From CAYURR01 sp964446745 (lineage in GTDB: Bacteria; Bacillota; Clostridia; Lachnospirales; WQUN01), in contig CAYURR010000180.1 in NCBI GenBank assembly GCA_964446745.1, forward strand, positions 1-5,929: a DNA stretch of 5,929 bases. The letters are read 5' to 3'. The notes beneath the pieces are model-generated. The model was given only the letters and a program-made list of their open reading frames with translations, ran no database searches and was not told the DNA's origin. Shown here piece after piece: positions 1 through 5,878 of this stretch; positions within the stretch are counted from its first letter, which is position 1; each line of letters starts with the position of its first letter. The position numbers and the translations under genes were made by a program.

Positions 1-79
1 TCCAATAACTGTGCGTAAATATAACACAAATAAATAAAGCCCGCAAATAATGCGGACCAAGAGATCATCGGGGGCGGTT

Positions 80-1849
80 ATGGACGGCGTGATTAAAAAT
101 AAACTCAGACTGACTGATTATATACTTCGATATCCAAGGGAGCTTTGTTTGCAATCCATAGGCGGGATATTGTATAACACGGTCGTAGTGTTTGGTGCGG
201 TGTTTTTGGGCAGAACGATCGACGCGGCGGGGTTGCTCTACAACGGCGAGGCCCCAGTTTCGGTCTTTTATTTCAATCTGTTCATGTTTTTGGGTATTAC
301 GGTTATATTCCAGCTTGCGCGTTTTGTTAAGCGTTTCTATATGCGCGTGCTCGTGAACGCGATGAACAACGACATACGGGTCGCGCTGTTGGATAATTTG
401 CTGGCACTATCCATGAATAGGCTGAGCGCTGAAAGGACCGGGGACATCATGAGCAGGATGACCGGGGATGTGGATGTGGTCGGCGCGTCCGTAAAGTCCA
501 CACTCACCGAGGTGTGGGACACGGTGCTGCTGATGCTGTCCTATTTTATCGTCTGTATGACATACAGCCCGAGGTTGACCTTGCTCGCGAGCCTTCCGAT
601 ACCGGTTGCATTGTTCATAGCCGAAACACTCCGGCACAGGCTGTACGCGCTGTCAAAGAAATCCCGCTTGGCAGCGTCGCGGATCGCAGTCCATCTGAGG
701 CATCATGTAACGGGTGTAGCACTGCTGAGATTGTTCGGGCTCGAGGATGCAGATAGGGAGCACTTCTCCGCGCTACTGAAGGATCAGTATAAGTGGCAGT
801 CACTATCGGGCATATTCCAGAGCGGGCTCGCACCGCTGTATATACTTATAGCGAATATTGGGGTTGTGCTTGTATTGGGCATGGGCGGCGCTTATGTAGT
901 GGAAAAGGTTTGGACGGTCGGTATGTTCACGGCATATCTGAGCATGTTTTCGGCGATGGTCACACGTACGAACATTGCCGCAAAGGTCATGAATACATGG
1001 CATGGTGCGAGGGCCTCTTGGGATCGCATATGCGAAAAGCTTGCGGATGAAATCGAGGATGAAAATCATGGAAATGCGAGTACCTCGGTGGAGATCGACG
1101 AAAACGGATTGCTTGTCAGGGACTTGAGCTTCAGATTTCCTTTTGCGGCAGAAGACGCGGTCGAAAATATATCGTTCGAGGCGAAAAACGGGCAGATCAT
1201 CGGCATCACGGGTGCGGTGGGATCGGGCAAGAGTGCGCTTGCGGGCGCGTTGTCCGGATTATATGCAGAAGGGCGCAACCCCAGAATCGCATATATGGAC
1301 AGCTCGCAGTTTATATTCTCGGATGATGTTGGGTTTAATATTACGATGTCCGGGGCTGATCAGAATACATCAAGAGGTGGCGAGCAGCGTCTTGATGAGG
1401 CCGTGAGCCTCGCGGAGCTACGAGAGGATATCAGCAGCTTCGATAATGGGTTAGATACCCGTCTCATGGAGCGTGGATTGCGCGTATCGGGTGGGCAGAA
1501 ACAGCGCATCACGCTTGCTCGAGCGTGGTACGCGGATTGCCGTGTGGTTATCTTGGACGATCCGTTTTCGGCGGTGGATATTTTTATGGAACGGCGCATT
1601 ATGCAAAACATCCGCGAGAGTATAGGCGATCGGATCGTACTGTTGTTTTCTCATAGGCTCACGTCGTTTGCGCTGACGGATGCTGTAATCGTAATGGAAA
1701 AAGGGCAGGTGGCGGAGAGCGGCACACATGATGGGTTATGTGGTGAGGATTCCATATATAAGCGCATCTATGAAGCCCAGGCATTCATGAGCGCCGGTAT
1801 GTTCGGAGAGAACATTGTGCATGGAGAGGGCGGTGGATGTAATGAATAA
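80..1849 (+). CDS. ABC exporter half-transporter, degenerate-site subunit of a heterodimer
   Basis: This is an ATP-driven exporter subunit of the inner membrane, with a six-helix domain (about residues 25-300, counted from the ATG at 80) followed by a nucleotide-binding domain (about 345-570). Walker A is GAVGSGKS (378-385), the signature is VSGGQ (469-473), Walker B is VVILDD and the H-loop is SHR (His525). Two changes stand out: Asp494 sits where the catalytic Glu belongs, and the usual Q-loop Gln position is Ser (MDSSQ, 406-410). Both are typical of the degenerate partner in heterodimeric exporters such as TM287/288 or BmrC/BmrD. The A-loop aromatic is Phe rather than Tyr. The start is a choice. 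An in-frame stop at 35-37 limits the gene upstream. ATG 50 has no SD, while ATG 80 has GGGGG (70-74) five bases before it; starting at 50 would add ten residues. A TATAAC at 20-25 could be a -10 box, but its -35 would fall at the window edge. The substrate cannot be inferred; drugs, peptides and lipids are all possible. Confidence 0.95.
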   Translation: MDGVIKNKLRLTDYILRYPRELCLQSIGGILYNTVVVFGAVFLGRTIDAAGLLYNGEAPVSVFYFNLFMFLGITVIFQLARFVKRFYMRVLVNAMNNDIRVALLDNLLALSMNRLSAERTGDIMSRMTGDVDVVGASVKSTLTEVWDTVLLMLSYFIVCMTYSPRLTLLASLPIPVALFIAETLRHRLYALSKKSRLAASRIAVHLRHHVTGVALLRLFGLEDADREHFSALLKDQYKWQSLSGIFQSGLAPLYILIANIGVVLVLGMGGAYVVEKVWTVGMFTAYLSMFSAMVTRTNIAAKVMNTWHGARASWDRICEKLADEIEDENHGNASTSVEIDENGLLVRDLSFRFPFAAEDAVENISFEAKNGQIIGITGAVGSGKSALAGALSGLYAEGRNPRIAYMDSSQFIFSDDVGFNITMSGADQNTSRGGEQRLDEAVSLAELREDISSFDNGLDTRLMERGLRVSGGQKQRITLARAWYADCRVVILDDPFSAVDIFMERRIMQNIRESIGDRIVLLFSHRLTSFALTDAVIVMEKGQVAESGTHDGLCGEDSIYKRIYEAQAFMSAGMFGENIVHGEGGGCNE

Positions 1850-3590
1850 AACGCGCCGAACCAATCCTATAACGGAGGTTGTATTAAAGGTACTGCGGCA
1901 GCGTGTGTTCCTTGTCGTAATGCTTGCGGCCTCGATCGTAGGTTCCATGACACTGCATTTGCTACCCGCACTTATTCTGCGTAGGATAATCGACGAGAAC
2001 TTCGTAAAAGGCATCATTGACGGTGTCTGGCGGCTCACATTTATATACCTTGCGGTTGTGGTAGGAACGAATGTAATAGAGTTTTTGAAGGTCGCATTCA
2101 CAACCTTGCTCGGTCAGCGTATGCTGATGGAGATACGTGCGAGGATGTCGCGACGCTTGACCGAGTTGCCGATGAACTATTTTGTCAAGACCCCGACCGG
2201 GGACACGATGAGCAGGCTCACTGCGGATGTGGACGCGATAAACAGCCTGTTTTCTGCAGGCATCATCAATGTCATCACGGATATGTTCAAGATTGGCGGG
2301 CTACTTGTCTCGCTGTATCTTATCGCGCCGCAGCTGTTGATATTGGAGCTTGTTGTGGTGCCGACGGTGTATCTGTTTGCAAACTTCTTCCGAAAGCATA
2401 TCTTTTCGTTTCAAAAATCCGTGCGCAGTTGTGTATCGGATATTAATATCTTCATACAGGAATGGATCACGGGCATAAAGACCGTAAAGGCATATTCGGC
2501 GGAGGATACGGGGCGTATCAAGTTCAAGGGCTTGCTAAACGAGTTGCTCAAGGCGATCAATCGAATAAACTATTACGACAGCTGGTTCCCGTGTATCATG
2601 CAGATCATGCGCGCGGTTGTAATTGCCGTCGCGATCTGGTTATGCGCGAAGAACGGTACAGAATTGTCGCTGGGGCTAAGCCTCGGCACGCTGGCGGCGG
2701 TCGCAGACCTTGTGGGAAGACTCTTCGCGCCGATCGAGGCACTCGCTATGGAGTTTCAGACGATACAGGAATCCATGGCCGGTATATCGCGCGTGAATGA
2801 CTTCTTTGCCGTGCCTGTGGAACAAAAGGCCCATAGCAATGCTGCACCCGATCAGAGTGCGGGTATAGAGGTTAGAGCCGTGGATTTTTCATACGGTGAA
2901 AAGGATGTGCTGTATAATATAGATATGACGGTGAAAAAGGGCGAAAAGGCAGTGCTTGCGGGCAGGAGCGGCGCGGGAAAAACAACGCTTTTGAACATCG
3001 TCTCGGGATTATATAAACCCAAATGCGGTCAGGTGAATGTCTGCGGCGTGGATCTTTTTGAGCTCGCACCTGAAAAACGCAGGCGTTTGATCGGCATCGT
3101 ACCGCAGATGCCTCAGATATTTGACGGTACGATAGAGGAAAACATCACGCTGCGGGATAAAGACATATCACATGACGAGGTACGAAAGGCCGCGGTGATC
3201 GTTGGTGTACACGAAAAGATCATGTCACTAAAGGACGGTTACGAGACGGAGATCGGCGAGGGCAGGGCGGGACTGTCAAGCGGTGAAATACAGCTCATTT
3301 CGATAGCGCGTGCGATAGCGGCAAACCCTATGGTTTTGCTGCTGGACGAACCCACAAGCGGCATGGATACCCAGACGGAGGAGCGCATCTTTGATGCCAT
3401 ACGTAAGACCTCCCATGGTCGCACGATACTATCAATCAGTCACCGCCTGAGCGGAATTATCGACGCGGACACCGTGCATATACTCGCTGACGGCAGGCTC
3501 GTTGAGAGCGGCACGCCGGAGTCCTTGGCCGCGAGGAATGGTTGGTATGCGATGTATGCGCAGATAGAGGATGCGGGTTGGGATATGTGA
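1842..3590 (+). CDS. ABC exporter half-transporter, catalytic subunit of a heterodimer
   Basis: This is the partner of the preceding gene: 582 aa with six membrane helices (about residues 20-300) and a nucleotide-binding domain (about 340-570). It has an A-loop Tyr351, Walker A GRSGAGKTT (374-382), Q-loop Gln422 in VPQMP, Walker B LLLDEP with catalytic Glu503, D-loop SGMD (506-509) and H-loop His534. The signature reads LSSGEIQ (478-484) instead of LSGGQ. This weakened signature would face the degenerate Walker motifs of the first subunit, while this subunit's intact Walker motifs face the first subunit's canonical VSGGQ. The intracellular SRLTADVD stretch (124-131) matches the family. ATG 1842 overlaps the stop of the upstream gene by 8 bp (ATGAATAA) and follows GGTGGA four bases away, which suggests translational coupling. 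ATG 1821 (GGAGAG ten bases upstream) and TTG 1815 are in-frame alternatives adding 7-9 residues. Both subunits are probably needed for a working exporter. Confidence 0.95.
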   Translation: MNKTRRTNPITEVVLKVLRQRVFLVVMLAASIVGSMTLHLLPALILRRIIDENFVKGIIDGVWRLTFIYLAVVVGTNVIEFLKVAFTTLLGQRMLMEIRARMSRRLTELPMNYFVKTPTGDTMSRLTADVDAINSLFSAGIINVITDMFKIGGLLVSLYLIAPQLLILELVVVPTVYLFANFFRKHIFSFQKSVRSCVSDINIFIQEWITGIKTVKAYSAEDTGRIKFKGLLNELLKAINRINYYDSWFPCIMQIMRAVVIAVAIWLCAKNGTELSLGLSLGTLAAVADLVGRLFAPIEALAMEFQTIQESMAGISRVNDFFAVPVEQKAHSNAAPDQSAGIEVRAVDFSYGEKDVLYNIDMTVKKGEKAVLAGRSGAGKTTLLNIVSGLYKPKCGQVNVCGVDLFELAPEKRRRLIGIVPQMPQIFDGTIEENITLRDKDISHDEVRKAAVIVGVHEKIMSLKDGYETEIGEGRAGLSSGEIQLISIARAIAANPMVLLLDEPTSGMDTQTEERIFDAIRKTSHGRTILSISHRLSGIIDADTVHILADGRLVESGTPESLAARNGWYAMYAQIEDAGWDM

Positions 3591-3597
3591 AAAAATC

Positions 3598-3626
3598 TTT
3601 ACATAATCTATGAAATGTTGTAAGAT
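3598..3626 (+). promoter_or_regulatory. Candidate promoter of the antisense (antitoxin) RNA
   Basis: TTTACA (3598-3603, 5/6 to the -35 consensus) is followed after exactly 17 bases by TAAGAT (3621-3626, 4/6 to the -10 consensus). It begins 8 bases after the exporter stop codon. A start near 3633 would give a short RNA ending at the terminator at 3720-3762. The box match is only fair, so the evidence is the spacing plus the position. Confidence 0.45.
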
Positions 3627-3637
3627 GTGGGCATACT

Positions 3638-3667
3638 AAAAGAGGGAACGCGCGAACGCTCCCTCTT
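3638..3667 (-). terminator. Probable Rho-independent terminator of the toxin mRNA
   Basis: Read on the - strand, an 8-bp perfect stem (AAGAGGGA/TCCCTCTT, 3667-3660 with 3647-3640) has a 12-nt GC-rich loop that can form a small inner stem around TTCG. The stem runs straight into TTTT (3641-3638). On the + strand the hairpin is followed by CGCAC with no T-run, so it should terminate mainly leftward transcription. It would set the toxin mRNA at roughly 250 nt. The T-run is short, so efficiency may be moderate. Confidence 0.55.
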
Positions 3668-3688
3668 CGCACTGAACCGCTTTAAGGC

Positions 3689-3700
3689 GGTTTGGCTTGC
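3689..3700. repeat. Left arm of a 12-bp inverted repeat bracketing the toxin gene
   Basis: GGTTTGGCTTGC here is the exact reverse complement of 3861-3872, 160 bp away. In the toxin mRNA this position lies in the 3' untranslated tail and reads GCAAGCCAAACC, complementary to the leader just before the SD. Pairing can extend to 16 bp with two G-U pairs (3685-3688 with 3873-3876). It overlaps a local hairpin (AACCGC/GCGGTT, 3675-3692), so the two folds are mutually exclusive. Confidence 0.75.
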
Positions 3701-3719
3701 GGCTATGGTGTTACATGAG

Positions 3720-3762
3720 AATAACCGCTTACCTTTAGGTTGGGGCGGTTATTTCTTTGTTT
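3720..3762 (+). terminator. Rho-independent terminator of the antisense RNA (and exporter operon)
   Basis: A 9-bp perfect stem AATAACCGC (3720-3728) / GCGGTTATT (3745-3753) encloses a 16-nt loop that can form a small ACC/GGT stem. It is followed by the T-rich run TTTCTTTGTTT (3752-3762). This is the first good + strand terminator after the exporter genes, so it would end both the antisense RNA and exporter read-through. It overlaps the last six codons of the oppositely oriented toxin ORF. Confidence 0.7.
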
Positions 3763-3839
3763 GAAGAAATGTATGCCATAATGGCCACAATAAATAAGCC
3801 ACACATGAGAATTAAACTGAGCAACTCATAATCAGACAT
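3735..3839 (-). CDS. Small membrane peptide, putative type I (holin-like) toxin
   Basis: This is a 34-aa peptide: MSDYELLSLILMCGLFIVAI up to residue 20, then MAYISSNKEITAPT. A short acidic N-terminus (Asp3, Glu5) precedes one hydrophobic span (about residues 6-24), then a polar tail. The pattern M-S-x-Y-E-x-L-S-L followed by a Gly in mid-helix resembles the Firmicute putative holin-like toxins (Hol_Tox type, relatives of TxpA/BsrG); this is judged by eye. The SD is a perfect AGGAGG (3853-3848) eight bases before the ATG, far better than those of the exporter genes. That SD is also the 3' arm of a stable hairpin. The gene is convergent with a predicted antisense RNA covering its 3' end, and diverges from the kinase at 3957. 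In type I systems such peptides insert in the membrane and are silenced by the antisense RNA. A non-toxic small membrane peptide is the main alternative. Confidence 0.75.
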   Translation of the reverse strand: MSDYELLSLILMCGLFIVAIMAYISSNKEITAPT

Positions 3840-3844
3840 ACGGT

Positions 3845-3864
3845 TCACCTCCTTTCGGAGGCAA
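3845..3864 (-). promoter_or_regulatory. SD-sequestering hairpin in the toxin mRNA leader
   Basis: On the - strand, CCTCC (3861-3857), GAAA (3856-3853) and GGAGG (3852-3848) form a perfect 5-bp GC-rich stem with a GNRA-type tetraloop. G-U, U-G and U-A pairs extend it to 8 bp. All of the SD core is in the stem or loop, so ribosome loading should be hindered unless the fold opens. Hidden SD sites are a known control layer of type I toxin mRNAs. Confidence 0.65.
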
Positions 3865-3872
3865 GCCAAACC
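3861..3872. repeat. Right arm of the 12-bp inverted repeat (toxin mRNA leader)
   Basis: GCAAGCCAAACC on the + strand gives GGTTTGGCTTGC in the toxin leader. It abuts the SD hairpin and shares its lower four pairs (3861-3864). It is a perfect complement of the mRNA tail at 3700-3689, which allows long-distance 5'-3' closure of the toxin transcript. Confidence 0.75.
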
Positions 3873-3892
3873 ACCCACAAGCAGTGTGCAAC

Positions 3893-3937
3893 ATTATCTA
3901 ATCACATTTTGTCAAATATAAGTTAGGTTTAGATTGT
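3893..3937. promoter_or_regulatory. Shared divergent promoter region (toxin leftward, kinase rightward)
   Basis: Both the toxin and the kinase must start from this AT-rich stretch. Leftward, TTGACA (3915-3910) is a perfect -35 and GATAAT (3898-3893) a 5/6 -10, but only 11 bases separate them. No better -10 sits at 17 bases, so one box is probably coincidental. Rightward, TTGTCA (3909-3914) and TAGATT (3930-3935) are 15 bases apart, also sub-optimal. The region is likely, but the exact boxes are not settled. A small palindrome CACA/TGTG (3877-3889) would sit near the 5' end of the toxin mRNA. Confidence 0.3.
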
Positions 3938-3956
3938 TTTATGAGGGGGGATAAAT

Positions 3957-4532
3957 ATGCGAAAGACCATAATCATGGTGGGTGGATATGTTGCGGGCGG
4001 CAAGAGCACCTTTGCAAGAAAGCTCGCGGAGCGGTTAAATCTGCCTGTATTTATCAAAGACACGATGATACAGGTAATGCACGAACATATTCATGCGGAG
4101 AAAAGGGATGAAAAGAAGAAGATCAGTGGTGCTACACGTGGCATGATGAGTTATATCGCCGAGAGGCTCATGTTAACGGGTGCATCCTTTATCCTCGAGA
4201 GCAATTTTATTAAATGGGACGCGGATATATTACGAAGGTTGATTGAAAAATATGAATACAATGCGCTCACATATGTGTTTGTGGGAGATCTGCATGTGAT
4301 ACATAAACGCTTTATTGAGCGCGACAACAGCCCCGAGCGCGACCCCGCCAATCGTTCAGGCGGTTTACTCGATGACTTTGCTATGTTTGAACAGTCGATA
4401 AAGCCATTGGGGGACTTCGATGCCGGTGGCAGAATCATTAAAGTAGATACAACCTCATTTGAAAATGTAGACTTTGAAGCCTATATACAAGAGGCGATTG
4501 ACTATATAGAAAATGGTCTCAAAGCGAAATAA
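3957..4532 (+). CDS. P-loop kinase-like ATPase (AAA_33 / zeta-like fold), unknown substrate
   Basis: This is a 191-aa soluble protein that probably transfers phosphate from ATP to a small molecule. Walker A is GYVAGGKS (10-17). It is followed by LAERLNLPVFIKD with Lys34-Asp35, the place where this family carries its 'KD' substrate-side motif. A strand FILESNF (78-84) supplies an acidic Walker-B-like Glu81. The stretch HKRFIERDNSPERDPANR (116-133) is rich in Arg and resembles the lid region of nucleotide and small-molecule kinases. The length is normal for a single-domain member, and no membrane span or signal is seen. ATG 3957 follows GAGGGGGG (3943-3950) by six bases. The gene stands alone: the toxin diverges upstream and the lipoprotein converges downstream. 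Chloramphenicol phosphotransferase-like, zeta-toxin-like and nucleoside kinase roles are all possible. There is no epsilon-type antitoxin gene beside it, which argues against a zeta toxin. Confidence 0.8.
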   Translation: MRKTIIMVGGYVAGGKSTFARKLAERLNLPVFIKDTMIQVMHEHIHAEKRDEKKKISGATRGMMSYIAERLMLTGASFILESNFIKWDADILRRLIEKYEYNALTYVFVGDLHVIHKRFIERDNSPERDPANRSGGLLDDFAMFEQSIKPLGDFDAGGRIIKVDTTSFENVDFEAYIQEAIDYIENGLKAK

Positions 4533-4551
4533 GTACTCATGCAAAAAAAAT

Positions 4552-4667
4552 AAAACCATACCACGGATTTTCACGGATTTTTTCGGATCTACACGGATTA
4601 AGCCTTTAAAAAGGCCCTTATCCGTGTAAATCCGTCTTTTATCCGTGCAGATCCGTGGTATGGTTTT
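4552..4667. terminator. Long repeat-built palindrome, probable bidirectional terminator
   Basis: The outer stem pairs 17 bp perfectly (4552-4568 with 4651-4667), starting AAAACC and ending GGTTTT. Inner stems CACGGAT/ATCCGTG (4572-4578 with 4641-4647), CGGAT/ATCCG (4584-4588 with 4630-4634) and ACACGGAT/ATCCGTGT (4591-4598 with 4620-4627) are separated by small internal loops. A GCC/GGC cap encloses TTTAAAAA. A-rich sequence on the left (from 4543) and TTTTTT on the right (4664-4669) give a T-run after the hairpin on either strand. It sits 19 bp after the kinase stop and 14 bp before the lipoprotein stop, as expected for a terminator shared by convergent genes. It may also be a dispersed repeat element. 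Confidence 0.75.
4562..4601. repeat. Four tandem 10-bp units (CACGGATTTT type)
   Basis: The units are CACGGATTTT (4562-4571), CACGGATTTT (4572-4581), the diverged TTCGGATCTA (4582-4591) and CACGGATTAA (4592-4601), at an exact 10-bp step. The inverted copies in the right arm (ATCCGTG at 4620, 4630 with its last base changed, 4641 and 4651) are spaced 10, 11 and 10 bp. The palindrome is therefore an inverted duplication of a short tandem array. Confidence 0.8.
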
Positions 4668-4681
4668 TTATTATCCCGTAT

Positions 4682-5878
4682 TTATTTCTTTAACGGATTT
4701 TCTATAATCCCATATTTCTTTTCATCCGAGGACTTCACGATCGCAAAGCCATCGTTGAAATACGGAGGTTGGGCGTTAATAGGCTTGTATGCATGCGGGA
4801 TCACAAGATTGCCCTCTTTATCTACAAAACCGAAAAAGCCATCAGCGTCTGCTACTGCCGCCAGTCCTTCGAAATACATGGCCGGTATGTTCTCGGTGAA
4901 TGTTTTTAACACATTGCCGGTTTTATCAATCATATCCCAGCTGTCGTCATCGTTTTGAACCATAGCGACGCCGTCGGAGAACATATAACCAGCCTTGTAC
5001 TTCGCCGGTATGATTTCTTTGCCCGAATAGTCGATGTATCCGATCTTTTCGTTACTAAGTACCAAAACCATGTCGCTGTCCTTGTTCAGACCGATATTGT
5101 CATATTTGGGTTCAACGACATACTCACCCTTTACGTTTATAAGGCCGAGCTTTTCTTTTTCATCTACCATCTTAACAACGACGGCTACCCCGTTTGCAAA
5201 GTCCGAAACGAATGTAAAATCGCCGGTGATGACTTCGTTGCCCTTTTTATCGATAAAGGAGTATTTGTTGTCCTTGTCGGCTACGGATGCTAAGCCTTCG
5301 GAAAAGCCGAAGCTGTAGGCGTATTTTGGTTGTATCACGACATTGCCCTGCGTATCCATAAAGCCTACATTGGCATTCTCATCCGCAAATATGGTCATAT
5401 CCTCGCTGTAGGTTCCGATGAAACGATATTTCTGCGGTATGACTTCCTTGCCGGTTTTATCGATCGCACCGAACTGCAGACCGTCGACCGAAACTGCAGC
5501 CTTGCCCTCACTGAAAAATCCCGCGGACATATACTGCGCCTCTATAGCGATATTACCCGACGTGTCTATAAAGCCCACCTTTGGCAATACATTGCCCTCT
5601 TCATCCTTGTTTCCCGAATCTATGGAATAATTGACGAGGCCCTCGTCGAATTGAACATCGAGATCGATAATGTTATCGGGCAGCCATGTGACCTTTTCGG
5701 AGCCTTGGTTATGCTTGATATCGGATATAACCTGTTCCTGCGGCACAGGGGTAGCCTCAGCCTCTGCGTTCGGAGCGGGTGACGGTGTCGGTGTAGGCTG
5801 TTCCTTTGAGCAGCCGCCGAGCAATGAAACCGCCATGACCGAACATAGCGACAGTGGCAAAATAAAACGTTTTAACAT
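4682..5878 (-). CDS. WG-repeat lipoprotein
   Basis: This is a 398-aa exported lipoprotein. A signal peptide (Lys3-Arg4, then a hydrophobic core to Leu20) ends in lipobox LGGC with Cys23 as the lipidated residue. A flexible Pro/Thr/Ala/Glu linker follows (about 27-48). The body is made of WG-type beta repeats with the pattern G-x-I-D-x-x-G-x-x-V-I-x-x-K-Y, starting at residues 101, 136, 171, 206, 244, 279, 314 and 349, plus a partial one at 389. Six of the eight steps are exactly 35 residues. The repeat beginning at 314 is the most diverged (no KY end). AGGAGGT (5889-5883) lies just before the ATG, confirming the start. Such repeats probably form a rod or propeller-like surface for binding, and no enzymatic motif is visible. 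The ligand and role are unknown. Only 51 bp upstream are present, so any operon partner or promoter lies mostly outside the window. Confidence 0.93.
   Translation of the reverse strand: MLKRFILPLSLCSVMAVSLLGGCSKEQPTPTPSPAPNAEAEATPVPQEQVISDIKHNQGSEKVTWLPDNIIDLDVQFDEGLVNYSIDSGNKDEEGNVLPKVGFIDTSGNIAIEAQYMSAGFFSEGKAAVSVDGLQFGAIDKTGKEVIPQKYRFIGTYSEDMTIFADENANVGFMDTQGNVVIQPKYAYSFGFSEGLASVADKDNKYSFIDKKGNEVITGDFTFVSDFANGVAVVVKMVDEKEKLGLINVKGEYVVEPKYDNIGLNKDSDMVLVLSNEKIGYIDYSGKEIIPAKYKAGYMFSDGVAMVQNDDDSWDMIDKTGNVLKTFTENIPAMYFEGLAAVADADGFFGFVDKEGNLVIPHAYKPINAQPPYFNDGFAIVKSSDEKKYGIIENPLKK

Larger units (their letters stand above)
3633..3762 (+). ncRNA. Putative antisense antitoxin RNA (RatA/SR4-like arrangement)
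   Basis: This is an inferred RNA of about 130 nt, from just after the promoter-like element at 3598-3626 to the T-rich run after the hairpin at 3720-3753. It contains three hairpins: AAGAGGGA/TCCCTCTT (3640-3667), AACCGC/GCGGTT (3675-3692) and the terminator stem AATAACCGC/GCGGTTATT. It is fully complementary to the 3' half of the toxin transcript on the - strand, including the last codons of the toxin ORF. This 3'-overlapping convergent geometry is that of the Bacillus txpA/ratA and bsrG/SR4 type I systems. In those, the antisense RNA promotes toxin mRNA decay or blocks translation. No protein-coding capacity is seen on this strand. Ends and existence are predicted. Confidence 0.55.

Noticed and set aside
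50..79. ATG 50 as start of the first exporter gene
   Set aside because: No SD precedes it, whereas ATG 80 has a G-rich SD-like run at good spacing. It remains possible.
3685..3876. Inverted repeat as the ends of a small mobile element carrying the toxin
   Set aside because: No flanking target duplication is seen, and the arms fall inside the predicted toxin mRNA, where an RNA-pairing role explains them better.
3893..3915. TTGACA plus GATAAT as the definite toxin promoter
   Set aside because: The two boxes are only 11 bases apart, too close for a standard sigma-A promoter, so only the region is reported.
3957..4532. Kinase as a zeta-type toxin of a type II toxin-antitoxin pair
   Set aside because: No small epsilon-like antitoxin ORF lies next to it, and the P-loop and lid fit general small-molecule kinases equally well.
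4561..4660. CRISPR array
   Set aside because: The units are about 10 bp, have no spacers and are arranged as an inverted pair of arms, not direct repeats with unique spacers.
4955..5782. Long + strand open frames opposite the lipoprotein
   Set aside because: They lie wholly inside the well-supported lipoprotein gene, lack SD sites and recognisable domains, and are frame shadows.
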